Source: Spirochaetia bacterium
Lineage (GTDB): Bacteria; Spirochaetota; Spirochaetia; DTKZ01
NCBI GenBank assembly: GCA_031270615.1
Contig: JAISXE010000147.1
Location: 1 to 5,869, forward strand
Direction of reading: 5' to 3'
Length of the DNA: 5,869 nucleotides
Every line of letters begins with the position of its first letter. Within the stretch, counting starts at the first letter, position 1. A program made the translations under genes and the position numbers. The notes below the pieces were generated by a model. It was not told the origin of the DNA, ran no database searches, and saw only the letters and a list, made by a program, of their open reading frames with translations. Positions 1-5,740 of the stretch are shown here, piece after piece.

Positions 1-9
1 AGCCAAAAG

Positions 10-63
10 ATTGCAGCGGAAAGCCCGGTTTGCGGCGTTTTACGCCGCAAATGCGCCAAAATT
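10..63 (+). repeat. dispersed variable-hairpin repeat, copy 1
   Basis: The core AAAGCCCGG lies at 20-28, preceded by ATTGCAGCGG. It is followed at once by a perfect 10-bp stem, TTTGCGGCGT (29-38) pairing with 42-51 over a TTT loop (equally a 9-bp stem over a TTTTA loop). The tail is TGCGCCAAAATT. The same core, hairpin and GCGCC-like tail recur at 113-164, 2068-2134 and 5775-5827. Bases 10-31 are an exact inverted copy of 5806-5827. The function is unknown; it resembles REP or MITE-like intergenic elements in organisation only. Confidence 0.7.
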
Positions 64-112
64 CCGAATCGAATCGAAATTATAAATGGTTTTGGAACAG
101 GCTCGATAGCGA

Positions 113-164
113 AGCCCCGCAAAGCCCGGTTTTTTTGCGGTTTTACCCCAAAAAAATGGGCCAA
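113..164 (+). repeat. dispersed variable-hairpin repeat, copy 2
   Basis: The core AAAGCCCGG (121-129) is preceded by AGCCCCGC. It is followed by an 11-bp stem with one C-C mismatch: TTTTTTTGCGG (130-140) pairs with CCCCAAAAAAA (146-156) over the loop TTTTA, which is also a possible loop of copy 1. The tail TGGGCCAA resembles the tail of copy 1. The 20 bases 113-132 occur exactly, inverted, at 2115-2134, so copies 2 and 3 bracket the lipoprotein gene. Confidence 0.65.
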
Positions 165-210
165 GCCGATCAATATGACCCCCAAAAAGTAAATGCTGTT
201 ACCCTGCTCC

Positions 211-240
211 TTGCGCAACCGCCGCCTCATCGGATAGTAT
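211..240 (+). promoter_or_regulatory. possible promoter of the lipoprotein gene
   Basis: TTGCGC (211-216), an 18-base spacer and TAGTAT (235-240) form a weak sigma70-like pair. Only eight bases separate the -10-like box from the ATG at 249, so transcription would start at or just before the initiation codon. No Shine-Dalgarno-like purine run precedes that ATG, which fits a leaderless or nearly leaderless message. The -35 match is poor, so this is a suggestion only. Confidence 0.35.
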
Positions 241-248
241 TGCGGCGT

Positions 249-2054
249 ATGAAAAGCTACCTGAAAAGCCTGGCCGGGTCCCTTGCCCTGCTGGCGGCTT
301 TCGTCCTGGGGGCCTGCTCCGACCCGCCGCCCCTCGGCGCGGAGGGGGAAAGCCTTGTCATGAGCGCCGACAACATCCCCGGCACGCGGCGCATCCGCAA
401 GCCGCTCGAATGGGAGGCGGGGAAACCCGGGGGCGCGTGGTACGACACCTACCCGGACGATCCGAAAAGCTACAATCCTTTTTCAAACCTGGACGGCAGC
501 CACCTGACGGTGACGGGCTTCATGCTCGACTACCTTTTCGACTACGACACGGACAGGAGGGAATGGTCGGGCCGCATTGTCGAAAGCTTCGAAATCGTGG
601 CTGACGAAAAAAACGACGCAATGGAGCTGCGCTGCCGCCTGCGGGACAACATCTACTGGTCCGACGGCGTGCAAATGACCGCGGACGACATGGTTTTCTG
701 GTACGACGAAATCTGCGGCGACAGGGACATCTACCCCCTGGGCTACCAGGGGCAGTTCGTCAACATGGACGACGGCAGCCGCGAGCGCATCCTTATGAAA
801 AAAACGGGCCGCCTCAGCTTTACCTACGTCTTCCCCCGCGTGGTGCAGAACCCCTGCCTGATGGTAAACGCAGGCAGCATGGTGCCGCGGCACATCTGGG
901 AACCCGCAAAAAAGAAAGGAAAGGAAGCGGTCATGGACCTGTGGAACCTGGACACGCCGCCGGAAGAGCTTGTGGGAAACGGGGCCTTCCTCCTGGAGCG
1001 TTATGTGCCAGGGGAGCGCCTCATCTTCAAAAAAAACCCCCGCTATTGGATGCGGGACCAGGCCGGGGGTTCCCTGCCCTACATCGACCGGATCGTCCTC
1101 ACGCGCACGCCCGACCCCAACGCGGAGCTTCTGAAATTCCAGAAAGGCGAGGTGGAGTCCTACGGCCTGCGCGGCAAGGACATCGCCACGCTGCTGCCGG
1201 AATCGGAAAAAAACGGCTACTCGATATGGAACGGCGGGCCCTCGGGTTCCTACAACCTGCTCCTTTTCAACCAGAACCCCGCCAAAATCAGCGCCGCGAA
1301 ACACGCCTGGTTCACGAACCCCGATTTCCGCAAAGCCATAAGCTGCCTTGTGGACAGGCAAGCCATAGTCAACCTGGTACTCAACGGCCTGGGCACCCCC
1401 CTGTACCACATCATCTCCGAATCCAACTACTTCTATAACCCCGGCCTCGCAAGCCCCTGCGCCTACGACCCGGCGCAGGCAAAAGCCTACCTGCAAAAAG
1501 CCGGTTTCACCTGGTCCGCTGCAGGCGCGTGCCTGGACGCCGCAGGCAACCCCGTAGCCTTCGACATCATGACCGGGAGCCAGGACACAATCGTCTCGGA
1601 TTACCTGAACATCATCATCCAGGACATGCAGGAACTCGGCATCAAAGCCGTGCTCCAGATCGTCGACCCCAACGTCTTCTCCGACAAACTCCTCAACACC
1701 TACGAGTGGGACTGCACCCTCATGGGCTTCGGCTTCCCCATCTTCCCGGAGCAGTGGTACAACGTCTGGCTCTCCAACGGCAACCGCCACTACTGGTTCC
1801 CCAAGCAGGAATCCCCCGCCCAGGACTGGGAAAAACGCATCGACAGCCTGTACCGCGAGCTGGTCCACACCTACGACGAGGCAAAAGTGCGGCGCCTCTA
1901 CGACGAGTTCCAGGAAATCCTCATCGGCAACATGCTCATCATCCCCCTCGTGCGCACCTACACCTTCATGGCCGTGTACCACCGTTGGGCCAACATCAAC
2001 TGGGACGTGCGCCACACGATAGGCGACGACTACATCAAAGTATTTCTCAAATAA
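249..2054 (+). CDS. ABC transporter solute-binding lipoprotein, family 5 (oligopeptide/dipeptide type)
   Basis: This is a membrane-anchored extracytoplasmic binding protein that would capture a peptide or similar solute and deliver it to an ABC permease. The ATG at 249 gives 601 residues and places a lipoprotein signal exactly at the N-terminus: lysines at 2 and 6, a hydrophobic stretch at 8-20, then lipobox L20-G-A-C23. An open frame extends upstream to a TTG near 30, but it runs through a repeat and would bury the signal peptide. Family-5 hallmarks are YWSDGVQMTADDMVFW (136-151), GNGAFLLERYVPGE (243-256) followed by KKNPRYW (261-267), and FRKAISCLVDRQAI (360-373). The length exceeds the common 500-550 residues and is closer to YejA-like members. 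No permease or ATPase gene is adjacent, so the partner is unknown. A hairpin follows the stop by 26 bases. The family call is firm; the substrate is not determinable. Confidence 0.93.
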   Translation: MKSYLKSLAGSLALLAAFVLGACSDPPPLGAEGESLVMSADNIPGTRRIRKPLEWEAGKPGGAWYDTYPDDPKSYNPFSNLDGSHLTVTGFMLDYLFDYDTDRREWSGRIVESFEIVADEKNDAMELRCRLRDNIYWSDGVQMTADDMVFWYDEICGDRDIYPLGYQGQFVNMDDGSRERILMKKTGRLSFTYVFPRVVQNPCLMVNAGSMVPRHIWEPAKKKGKEAVMDLWNLDTPPEELVGNGAFLLERYVPGERLIFKKNPRYWMRDQAGGSLPYIDRIVLTRTPDPNAELLKFQKGEVESYGLRGKDIATLLPESEKNGYSIWNGGPSGSYNLLLFNQNPAKISAAKHAWFTNPDFRKAISCLVDRQAIVNLVLNGLGTPLYHIISESNYFYNPGLASPCAYDPAQAKAYLQKAGFTWSAAGACLDAAGNPVAFDIMTGSQDTIVSDYLNIIIQDMQELGIKAVLQIVDPNVFSDKLLNTYEWDCTLMGFGFPIFPEQWYNVWLSNGNRHYWFPKQESPAQDWEKRIDSLYRELVHTYDEAKVRRLYDEFQEILIGNMLIIPLVRTYTFMAVYHRWANINWDVRHTIGDDYIKVFLK

Positions 2055-2067
2055 AACCCATTAGGGG

Positions 2068-2134
2068 AAATTTGGGCGCCTTTGGATTTCCCGCAAGTGC
2101 CTTGCGGAAAATCCAAACCGGGCTTTGCGGGGCT
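2068..2134 (-). repeat. dispersed variable-hairpin repeat, copy 3
   Basis: Read on the minus strand this is AGCCCCGC, core AAAGCCCGG, a hairpin (17-bp arms with one mismatch), then GGCGCC and CAAATTT. It starts 13 bases after the lipoprotein stop. The core with its left flank (2115-2134) is an exact inverted copy of 113-132. The hairpin arms do not match those of copies 1, 2 or 4 except for the terminal TTT/AAA. Confidence 0.65.
2081..2117 (+). terminator. long hairpin after the lipoprotein gene, possible terminator or 3'-end stabiliser
   Basis: Bases 2081-2097 pair with 2101-2117 as a 17-bp stem with a single mismatch and a TGC loop. It lies 26 bases after the stop codon. No T-run follows, so it is not a textbook intrinsic terminator; it may block exonucleases or act with Rho. 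It is also the variable hairpin of repeat copy 3. Confidence 0.4.
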
Positions 2135-2246
2135 GCGCTATCGCTCCGGCCCTGCGGGCGCGCTTTCAGCGCCCCCTCCAATCCCTGGCGCATAGGCCGC
2201 AGGCCGCTTGCGCCCCACCAGCACGGGGCTTCACCCACGGCGGCCC
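2135..2246. other. GC-rich non-coding stretch with small hairpins
   Basis: No credible gene is present. Visible structure includes GGGCGC (2156-2161) pairing with GCGCCC (2169-2174). A second stem is GGCGCA pairing with TGCGCC around 2188-2215, enclosing two AGGCCGC repeats. The stretch links the hairpin after the lipoprotein gene to the tandem array. Its function is unknown. Confidence 0.5.
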
Positions 2247-2453
2247 GCAATTTCCGGGGCAATTTTTGCTAGGGCAAAAATTGCCTGCAATCACGGAAAT
2301 TGCGTGATTGCAGGGCTTCGCCCAGTGGGCTGCAATCAGGGAAATCGCGGAAGGCCGATAAACCGCGACTGCGATTGCAGGGCAATCGCCCTGCATTCAG
2401 GCAAGACGCTGTTTAGCCGGTAGAACCCTGGGGGCTATCACGCGATTTCTTTC
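2247..2453. repeat. tandem unit A
   Basis: The first full unit is 207 bases. The first hairpin has arms 2258-2269 and 2274-2285 with a TAGG loop. The third stem is 2371-2378 with 2382-2389. The fourth is 2414-2418 with 2433-2437. This unit alone carries four alternating complementary 8-mers (CTGCAATC at 2285 and 2330, GATTGCAG at 2306 and 2373), which allow alternative folds. Confidence 0.8.
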
Positions 2454-2658
2454 GCAATTTCCGGGGGCAATTTTTGCAGGGCAAAAATTGCCTGCAAGCA
2501 CGGAAATTGCGTGATTGCAGGGCTTCGCCCAGTGGGCTGCAACCAGGGAAATCGCGGAAGGCCGATAAACCGCTACTGCGATTGCAGGCAATCGCGCTGC
2601 ATTCAGGCAGGTTGCTGTATAGCCGGTAGAACACTGGGGGCTATCACGCGATTTTCCC
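2454..2658. repeat. tandem unit B
   Basis: The second full unit is 205 bases. The first hairpin has arms 2466-2477 and 2481-2492 with an AGG loop. The fourth hairpin has ATAGCC (2619-2624) pairing with GGCTAT (2639-2644). It differs from unit A mainly by single-base changes and small indels. Confidence 0.8.
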
Positions 2659-2864
2659 GCAATTTCCGGGGGCAATTTTTGCAGGGCAAAAATTGCCTGC
2701 AATCACGGAAATCGCGCGATCTCGCGGGGCTTCGCCCTAATGCGGCAATCAGGGAAATCGCGGAAGGCCGATAAACCGCGACCGCGATTGCAGGCAATCG
2801 CGCTGCATTCAGGCGGGTTGTTGCATAGCCGGTAGAACCCTGGGGGCTATCACGCGATTCCCCC
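2659..2864. repeat. tandem unit C
   Basis: The third full unit is 206 bases. The first hairpin has arms 2671-2682 and 2686-2697. The fourth has ATAGCC (2825-2830) pairing with GGCTAT (2845-2850). The middle, about 2705-2750, is the most diverged part, but the GGGC-TTC-GCCC hairpin is retained. Confidence 0.8.
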
Positions 2865-2915
2865 GCGATTTCCGGCGGCTATTTTTGACGGGGCTGCGCC
2901 CCGTCAAAAATAGCC
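2865..2915. repeat. tandem unit D, partial, with replaced hairpin
   Basis: Only the opening of the unit is present (GCGATTTCCGG), followed by a hairpin at the position of the first hairpin of A-C. Its arms, 2877-2894 and 2898-2915, are a perfect 18-bp stem with a TGC loop. They differ from the 12-bp arms of A-C on both sides at once. Confidence 0.7.
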
Positions 2916-2928
2916 CTCTTGTTTTTTT
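2877..2928 (+). terminator. perfect 18-bp hairpin plus T-run before trpS
   Basis: The arm GGCTATTTTTGACGGGGC (2877-2894) is perfectly complementary to 2898-2915 over a 3-base loop. Seven T follow at 2922-2928, after six intervening bases. It could stop transcripts crossing the repeat array and so insulate trpS. The gap between stem and T-run is longer than usual, and the T-run also overlaps the proposed trpS -35 box. Confidence 0.45.
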
Positions 2929-2947
2929 CCCATAGTCCCTGTATGGT
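2919..2947 (+). promoter_or_regulatory. probable trpS promoter with start codon at the transcription start
   Basis: TTGTTT (2919-2924), a 17-base spacer and TATGGT (2942-2947) give ideal sigma70 spacing. The -10 box ends six bases before the ATG at 2954, so the transcript would begin at or next to the start codon. AAAGG lies only one base from ATG, too close to be a normal ribosome site. No T-box or attenuator-like leader is possible if this is the promoter. Confidence 0.5.
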
Positions 2948-2953
2948 AAAGGC

Positions 2954-4030
2954 ATGACAAAAAAACGCATTTTAACGGGGGACCGGCCTACCGGCCTCCT
3001 TCACCTTGGCCATTACGTTGGCTCTTTGGCGAACAGGGTGCGCCTGCAGAATGAGTACGAGTGTTTTTTCATCATCGCGGATCTGCATACCCTGACGACA
3101 AAGCCTTCCCCCGCCGATATAGCCTGCCTTGCGGATAACGCGCGGCAGATGGTCCTTGATTATTTTGCCTGCGGGATCGACCCCGCGAAATCGGTAATCT
3201 ATTTGCAGTCCGCGGTACACGAGGTGTGCGAGCTGGATCTTATTTTTGAAATGCTGGTAACCGTTCCCCGCCTGAACCGCGTCCCCAGCATCAAGGAAAT
3301 GGCGAAATCGGCAAACCTTTCGGAGCTTCCCTTCGGCCTTCTGGGATACCCCGTTTTGCAGGCGGCGGATATCCTTCTTCCCCGCGCGCACCTGGTCCCC
3401 GTGGGGAAGGACAACGAAAGCCATGTGGAGCTTACCCGCGAGATAGCCCGCCGCTTCAACAGCATGTACGGCGCCGAGGTTTTTCCCGTCCCAGACGTGA
3501 TGCTCGGCGAAGTGCCGACTCTTGTGGGAACCGACGGCGCGGCGAAAATGTCGAAGTCCCTGGGCAACGCGATCATGCTTTCGGACGACGCGAAAACCGT
3601 CGAGAAAAAGGTGATGGGCATGTATACCGATCCTGACCGCGTGCGGGCGGACATTCCCGGCAGGGTGAAAGGCAACCCGGTTTTTGTGTACCACGACACC
3701 TTTAATCCCGACAGGGCCGAGGTGGAGGAGCTGAAACACCGCTACACGAAAGGCAAGGTCGGCGATGTCGAGGTAAAGCAAAAACTTGCCAGGGCCCTGA
3801 ACGGTTTCCTCGATCCCCTGCGGGAAAGGCGCGCCGGATACGAGTCCCGCAGGGGTTTCGTGGAGGAGGTTATCTACGACGGCACGCAGACGATGCGGGC
3901 CGAGGCGCGGAAAACCCTTGACGCCGCGACAAAGGCTATGGGCCTTGCCTCGGTATGGAACAGGATAAGCCGCAAGGCCGAGGAAGCAAAGAAAAAGCAG
4001 CGCGCCGGCGGGAGCATCGGGCAAACATGA
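2954..4030 (+). CDS. trpS: tryptophanyl-tRNA synthetase (class I)
   Basis: The enzyme charges tRNA-Trp with tryptophan using ATP in the cytoplasm and is essential for translation. The 358-residue product fits the family. Class I signatures are present: TGDRPTG (8-14) with the HIGH-type motif HLGH (17-20), and KMSKS (198-202) inside GTDGAAKMSKSLGN. The Rossmann-core segment GYPVLQAADIL (131-141) and VPVGKDNESHVELTREIARR (148-167) line the tryptophan and ATP site. The latter is the GKDN version rather than the GEDQ version of Escherichia coli. The C-terminal part has GDVEVKQKLARALN (270-283), typical of the anticodon-binding helical domain, then a lysine-rich tail. The ATG at 2954 gives a natural N-terminus. 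The stop overlaps the start of the HAD gene by ATGA, implying one operon. Confidence 0.97.
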   Translation: MTKKRILTGDRPTGLLHLGHYVGSLANRVRLQNEYECFFIIADLHTLTTKPSPADIACLADNARQMVLDYFACGIDPAKSVIYLQSAVHEVCELDLIFEMLVTVPRLNRVPSIKEMAKSANLSELPFGLLGYPVLQAADILLPRAHLVPVGKDNESHVELTREIARRFNSMYGAEVFPVPDVMLGEVPTLVGTDGAAKMSKSLGNAIMLSDDAKTVEKKVMGMYTDPDRVRADIPGRVKGNPVFVYHDTFNPDRAEVEELKHRYTKGKVGDVEVKQKLARALNGFLDPLRERRAGYESRRGFVEEVIYDGTQTMRAEARKTLDAATKAMGLASVWNRISRKAEEAKKKQRAGGSIGQT

Positions 4031-4710
4031 TGGCAGCCACGGAACAATTCCCCTTCTCCGCCGTCATTTTTGACTTGGACGGAACGCTCATCGACAGCGA
4101 AAAAAATTACGTCAAGTCCGATGGGCAGATTCTGACGAAATTCGGCATCGAGTATACCCCCCAGCTTCGCAGGCGGCTTATCGGCAGGGGCATCGATATT
4201 TTTGTCAGCATCCTGCGCGAAGAATACGGCGTGCGCGAAACCCCGGAAGAGCTTCTTGCCATGAAGGACGAGTATTACCTTGCCATAGCGCGGGCGAATA
4301 CGGAGGTTTTTCCCGAAATGCGCAAACTTCTGGATATCCTGAAAGCCCGCGGCGTGCCGCTGGCAGTCGCCTCCGGATCCTCGCAGAAGGTTGTTGAGGA
4401 GCTTCTTGCGATATGCAGGCTCGGCGGCTATTTCAAAATCGCCCTGTCCTCGGTCGGCCTGTGCCCGGGCAAGCCCGACCCCGGCATCTTTCTGGAAACG
4501 GCCCGGCGCCTCCGCGCGCCCGCCGCGCAGTGCCTTGTCCTGGAAGATTCGGCAAGCGGCGTGGAGGCCGGCCTTGCCGCAGGCATGAAAGTCGTCGCCA
4601 TACCCACGCTGAGGCCGCTTGACCCCGTTATGGAAAAGGCTGCGGTTCTTTTTCCCGGCGGAATCGACACATTCACGGCAAAAGAACTGCTGGAAAAAAT
4701 CGGCGGCTAA
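4027..4710 (+). CDS. HAD-family hydrolase, subfamily IA (beta-phosphoglucomutase or phosphatase-like)
   Basis: This is a cytoplasmic, Mg-dependent phosphatase or phosphomutase of 227 residues. All four HAD motifs are visible. Motif I is FDLDGT, with nucleophile D16 and acid/base D18. Motif II is ASGSS, with S116. Motif III has K149 in GKPDP. Motif IV is LEDSASG, with E173 and D174. The alpha-helical insert between motif I and motif II marks a C1-type cap, as in beta-phosphoglucomutase, phosphoglycolate phosphatase and similar enzymes; the substrate cannot be read from sequence. The ATG at 4027 overlaps the trpS TGA (ATGA), a standard translational coupling. An in-frame ATG at 3955 would add 24 basic residues unlike the family and lies inside trpS, so it is not chosen; ATG at 4030 is also possible. 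A housecleaning or sugar-phosphate role coexpressed with trpS is inference. Confidence 0.92.
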   Translation: MMAATEQFPFSAVIFDLDGTLIDSEKNYVKSDGQILTKFGIEYTPQLRRRLIGRGIDIFVSILREEYGVRETPEELLAMKDEYYLAIARANTEVFPEMRKLLDILKARGVPLAVASGSSQKVVEELLAICRLGGYFKIALSSVGLCPGKPDPGIFLETARRLRAPAAQCLVLEDSASGVEAGLAAGMKVVAIPTLRPLDPVMEKAAVLFPGGIDTFTAKELLEKIGG

Positions 4711-4721
4711 GGCAGCGGTTC

Positions 4722-4752
4722 CCGGTTTGTGACTATCCAGCGAAAAAACCGG
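4722..4752. terminator. weak inverted repeat between convergent genes
   Basis: CCGGTTT (4722-4728) pairs with AAACCGG (4746-4752) around a 17-base loop. It sits between the stops of the HAD and LysR genes, where a shared bidirectional terminator would be expected. The loop is long and no strong T-run follows, so the call is weak. Confidence 0.3.
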
Positions 4753-4762
4753 CGCGCCCGGA

Positions 4763-5734
4763 TTACAGCTCCGGAAAGCCAGTTGATTGTTGAAGGTTTT
4801 TTGTTGACAGGTTATGAAGCACGGACATCTTTTTTTGTATCAGTTGAACAAGGCTTTGCATGCTCCCGGAAATTGGCGGAACCTTTTGATAACAAATAGC
4901 GACCTTGCGCCGAAAGGATAAATTGGAAATTGAAAAATATCTGCAATTTCGCCTGGTAAGCACATGTCGAATAAAGTTGTCCGGTAATATTGTTATCCCT
5001 ATTCCCGCAGCGACAAGTTTGTGGGCAAGCGTATTGTTAGATGTTTCCATCGCTTTTGGGGGATGTATGCCAACAGAAGTAAATATGCTGTCCACCATGA
5101 CGCGCACTCCGTGATTTGTCGCAAGATATATGAATGGCTCATGGGCTATTTCCTGAATAGGCATCGATGGCCATCCAGAGGCGGATTTTTTCTGCTGATA
5201 CTGTTTTACCAGAGAATGGCCGGGAGGAATTGCCAACAGCATCTCTTCTTCCGGCAGATCGACATATTCCAGCATTTGGTGGTAGGAAGTGTAATTCAGT
5301 ACCGCCATATCAATACGCCTTGTGAGAAGAAGATCTTCCAGTATCAAATTTGTGCCTTCTATAATCTCCAGTTCAATATTTGGAAAAGATTTATGGAATT
5401 CAGGAATGATAATGGGCAGGATATATAAACCTTTGCTGTAGGTTATGCCCAGGGAAAGCCTTCCTGCGCGGGAATCCGATATTTCCGCAAATTGCTGAAT
5501 AAGCCTGTGTTCTATTTGTTGTATTTCCCGAATACTCTCGATATATTTTTCCCCCGCATAAGTAAGGGTCATGGGGTTGGTTGAACGGTCAAAGAATGTA
5601 ACCCCGTACCTTTTTTCAATATTGATAAGCATTTGACTAAGTGAGGGCTGGCTTATAAAAAGTTTTTCGGCTGCCTTTCTTATGCTCCCCGTCTCTGCGA
5701 TAGTCAGAATATAATGTATTTGTCTATCGTTCAT
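4763..5734 (-). CDS. LysR-type transcriptional regulator
   Basis: This is a DNA-binding regulator that normally senses a small molecule and controls a nearby or divergent gene. The 323-residue product is typical in length. The N-terminal winged helix-turn-helix (about 3-62) contains SIRKAAEKLFISQPSLSQML (17-36) followed by IEKRYGVTFFDR, the classic LysR pattern; the recognition helix is near 28-39. A periplasmic-binding-protein-like effector domain follows from about 90 to 300, including RRIDMAVLNYT and VAAGIGITILPDNFI. The start at 5734 has a good ribosome site, AGGGGA, six bases upstream. The gene is visibly AT-richer and uses more A/T-ending codons than the three genes to its left, suggesting separate ancestry or transfer. 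No divergent target gene lies within the window, so the effector and regulon are unknown. Paralogue-level naming is not possible. Confidence 0.95.
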   Translation of the reverse strand: MNDRQIHYILTIAETGSIRKAAEKLFISQPSLSQMLINIEKRYGVTFFDRSTNPMTLTYAGEKYIESIREIQQIEHRLIQQFAEISDSRAGRLSLGITYSKGLYILPIIIPEFHKSFPNIELEIIEGTNLILEDLLLTRRIDMAVLNYTSYHQMLEYVDLPEEEMLLAIPPGHSLVKQYQQKKSASGWPSMPIQEIAHEPFIYLATNHGVRVMVDSIFTSVGIHPPKAMETSNNTLAHKLVAAGIGITILPDNFIRHVLTRRNCRYFSISNLSFRRKVAICYQKVPPISGSMQSLVQLIQKKMSVLHNLSTKNLQQSTGFPEL

Positions 5735-5740
5735 TTTAGT

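Larger units (their letters stand above)
2247..2915. repeat. tandem array of about 206-bp multi-hairpin units, 3.25 copies
   Basis: The phrase GCAATTTCC (GCGATTTCC in the last unit) restarts at 2247, 2454, 2659 and 2865, giving periods of 207, 205 and 206. Each full unit has four stems in order. The first is GGCAATTTTTGC with its complement. The second is GGGC-TTC-GCCC. The third is GCGATTGC with GCAATCGC. The fourth is (A)TAGCC with GGCTA(T) around a GGTAGAAC segment. Periods that are not all multiples of three, together with indels between units, argue against a protein. The array ends at the trpS promoter. It does not match any repeat family I can name. Confidence 0.85.

Noticed and set aside
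72..98. TATAAAT-like AT-rich segment as a promoter for the lipoprotein gene
   Set aside because: No matching -35 box was found at suitable spacing, and repeat copy 2 with its hairpin would lie in the leader.
30..248. N-terminal extension of the lipoprotein gene to a TTG at 30
   Set aside because: It runs through two hairpin repeats, has no ribosome site and would place the lipoprotein signal 74 residues inside the protein.
483..2015. 510-codon open frame on the minus strand across the lipoprotein gene
   Set aside because: It is antisense to a well-supported family-5 binding protein. The translation is rich in V, H, D and G with no recognisable motif, as expected from opposite-strand reading of GC-rich codons.
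2166..2797. Several 60-100 codon frames on both strands within the tandem array, sharing peptides such as AVAVYRPSAISL
   Set aside because: The peptide similarity follows from DNA repetition. Unit periods of 207, 205 and 206 break frame, and there are no ribosome sites or plausible domains.
2247..2915. CRISPR array
   Set aside because: The whole 206-bp unit repeats, not a short repeat with unrelated unique spacers, and there are no cas genes.
2865..2953. T-box or trp attenuator leader for trpS
   Set aside because: There is no T-box consensus or Trp-codon leader peptide, and the likely promoter lies between the hairpin and the start codon.
2972..4024. 350-codon open frame on the minus strand across trpS
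   Set aside because: It is a shadow of trpS with low-complexity composition and no family motif.
3955..4026. Upstream start for the HAD gene
   Set aside because: It would add a basic, low-complexity segment inside trpS. The ATGA overlap at 4027 and the position of motif I favour the later start.
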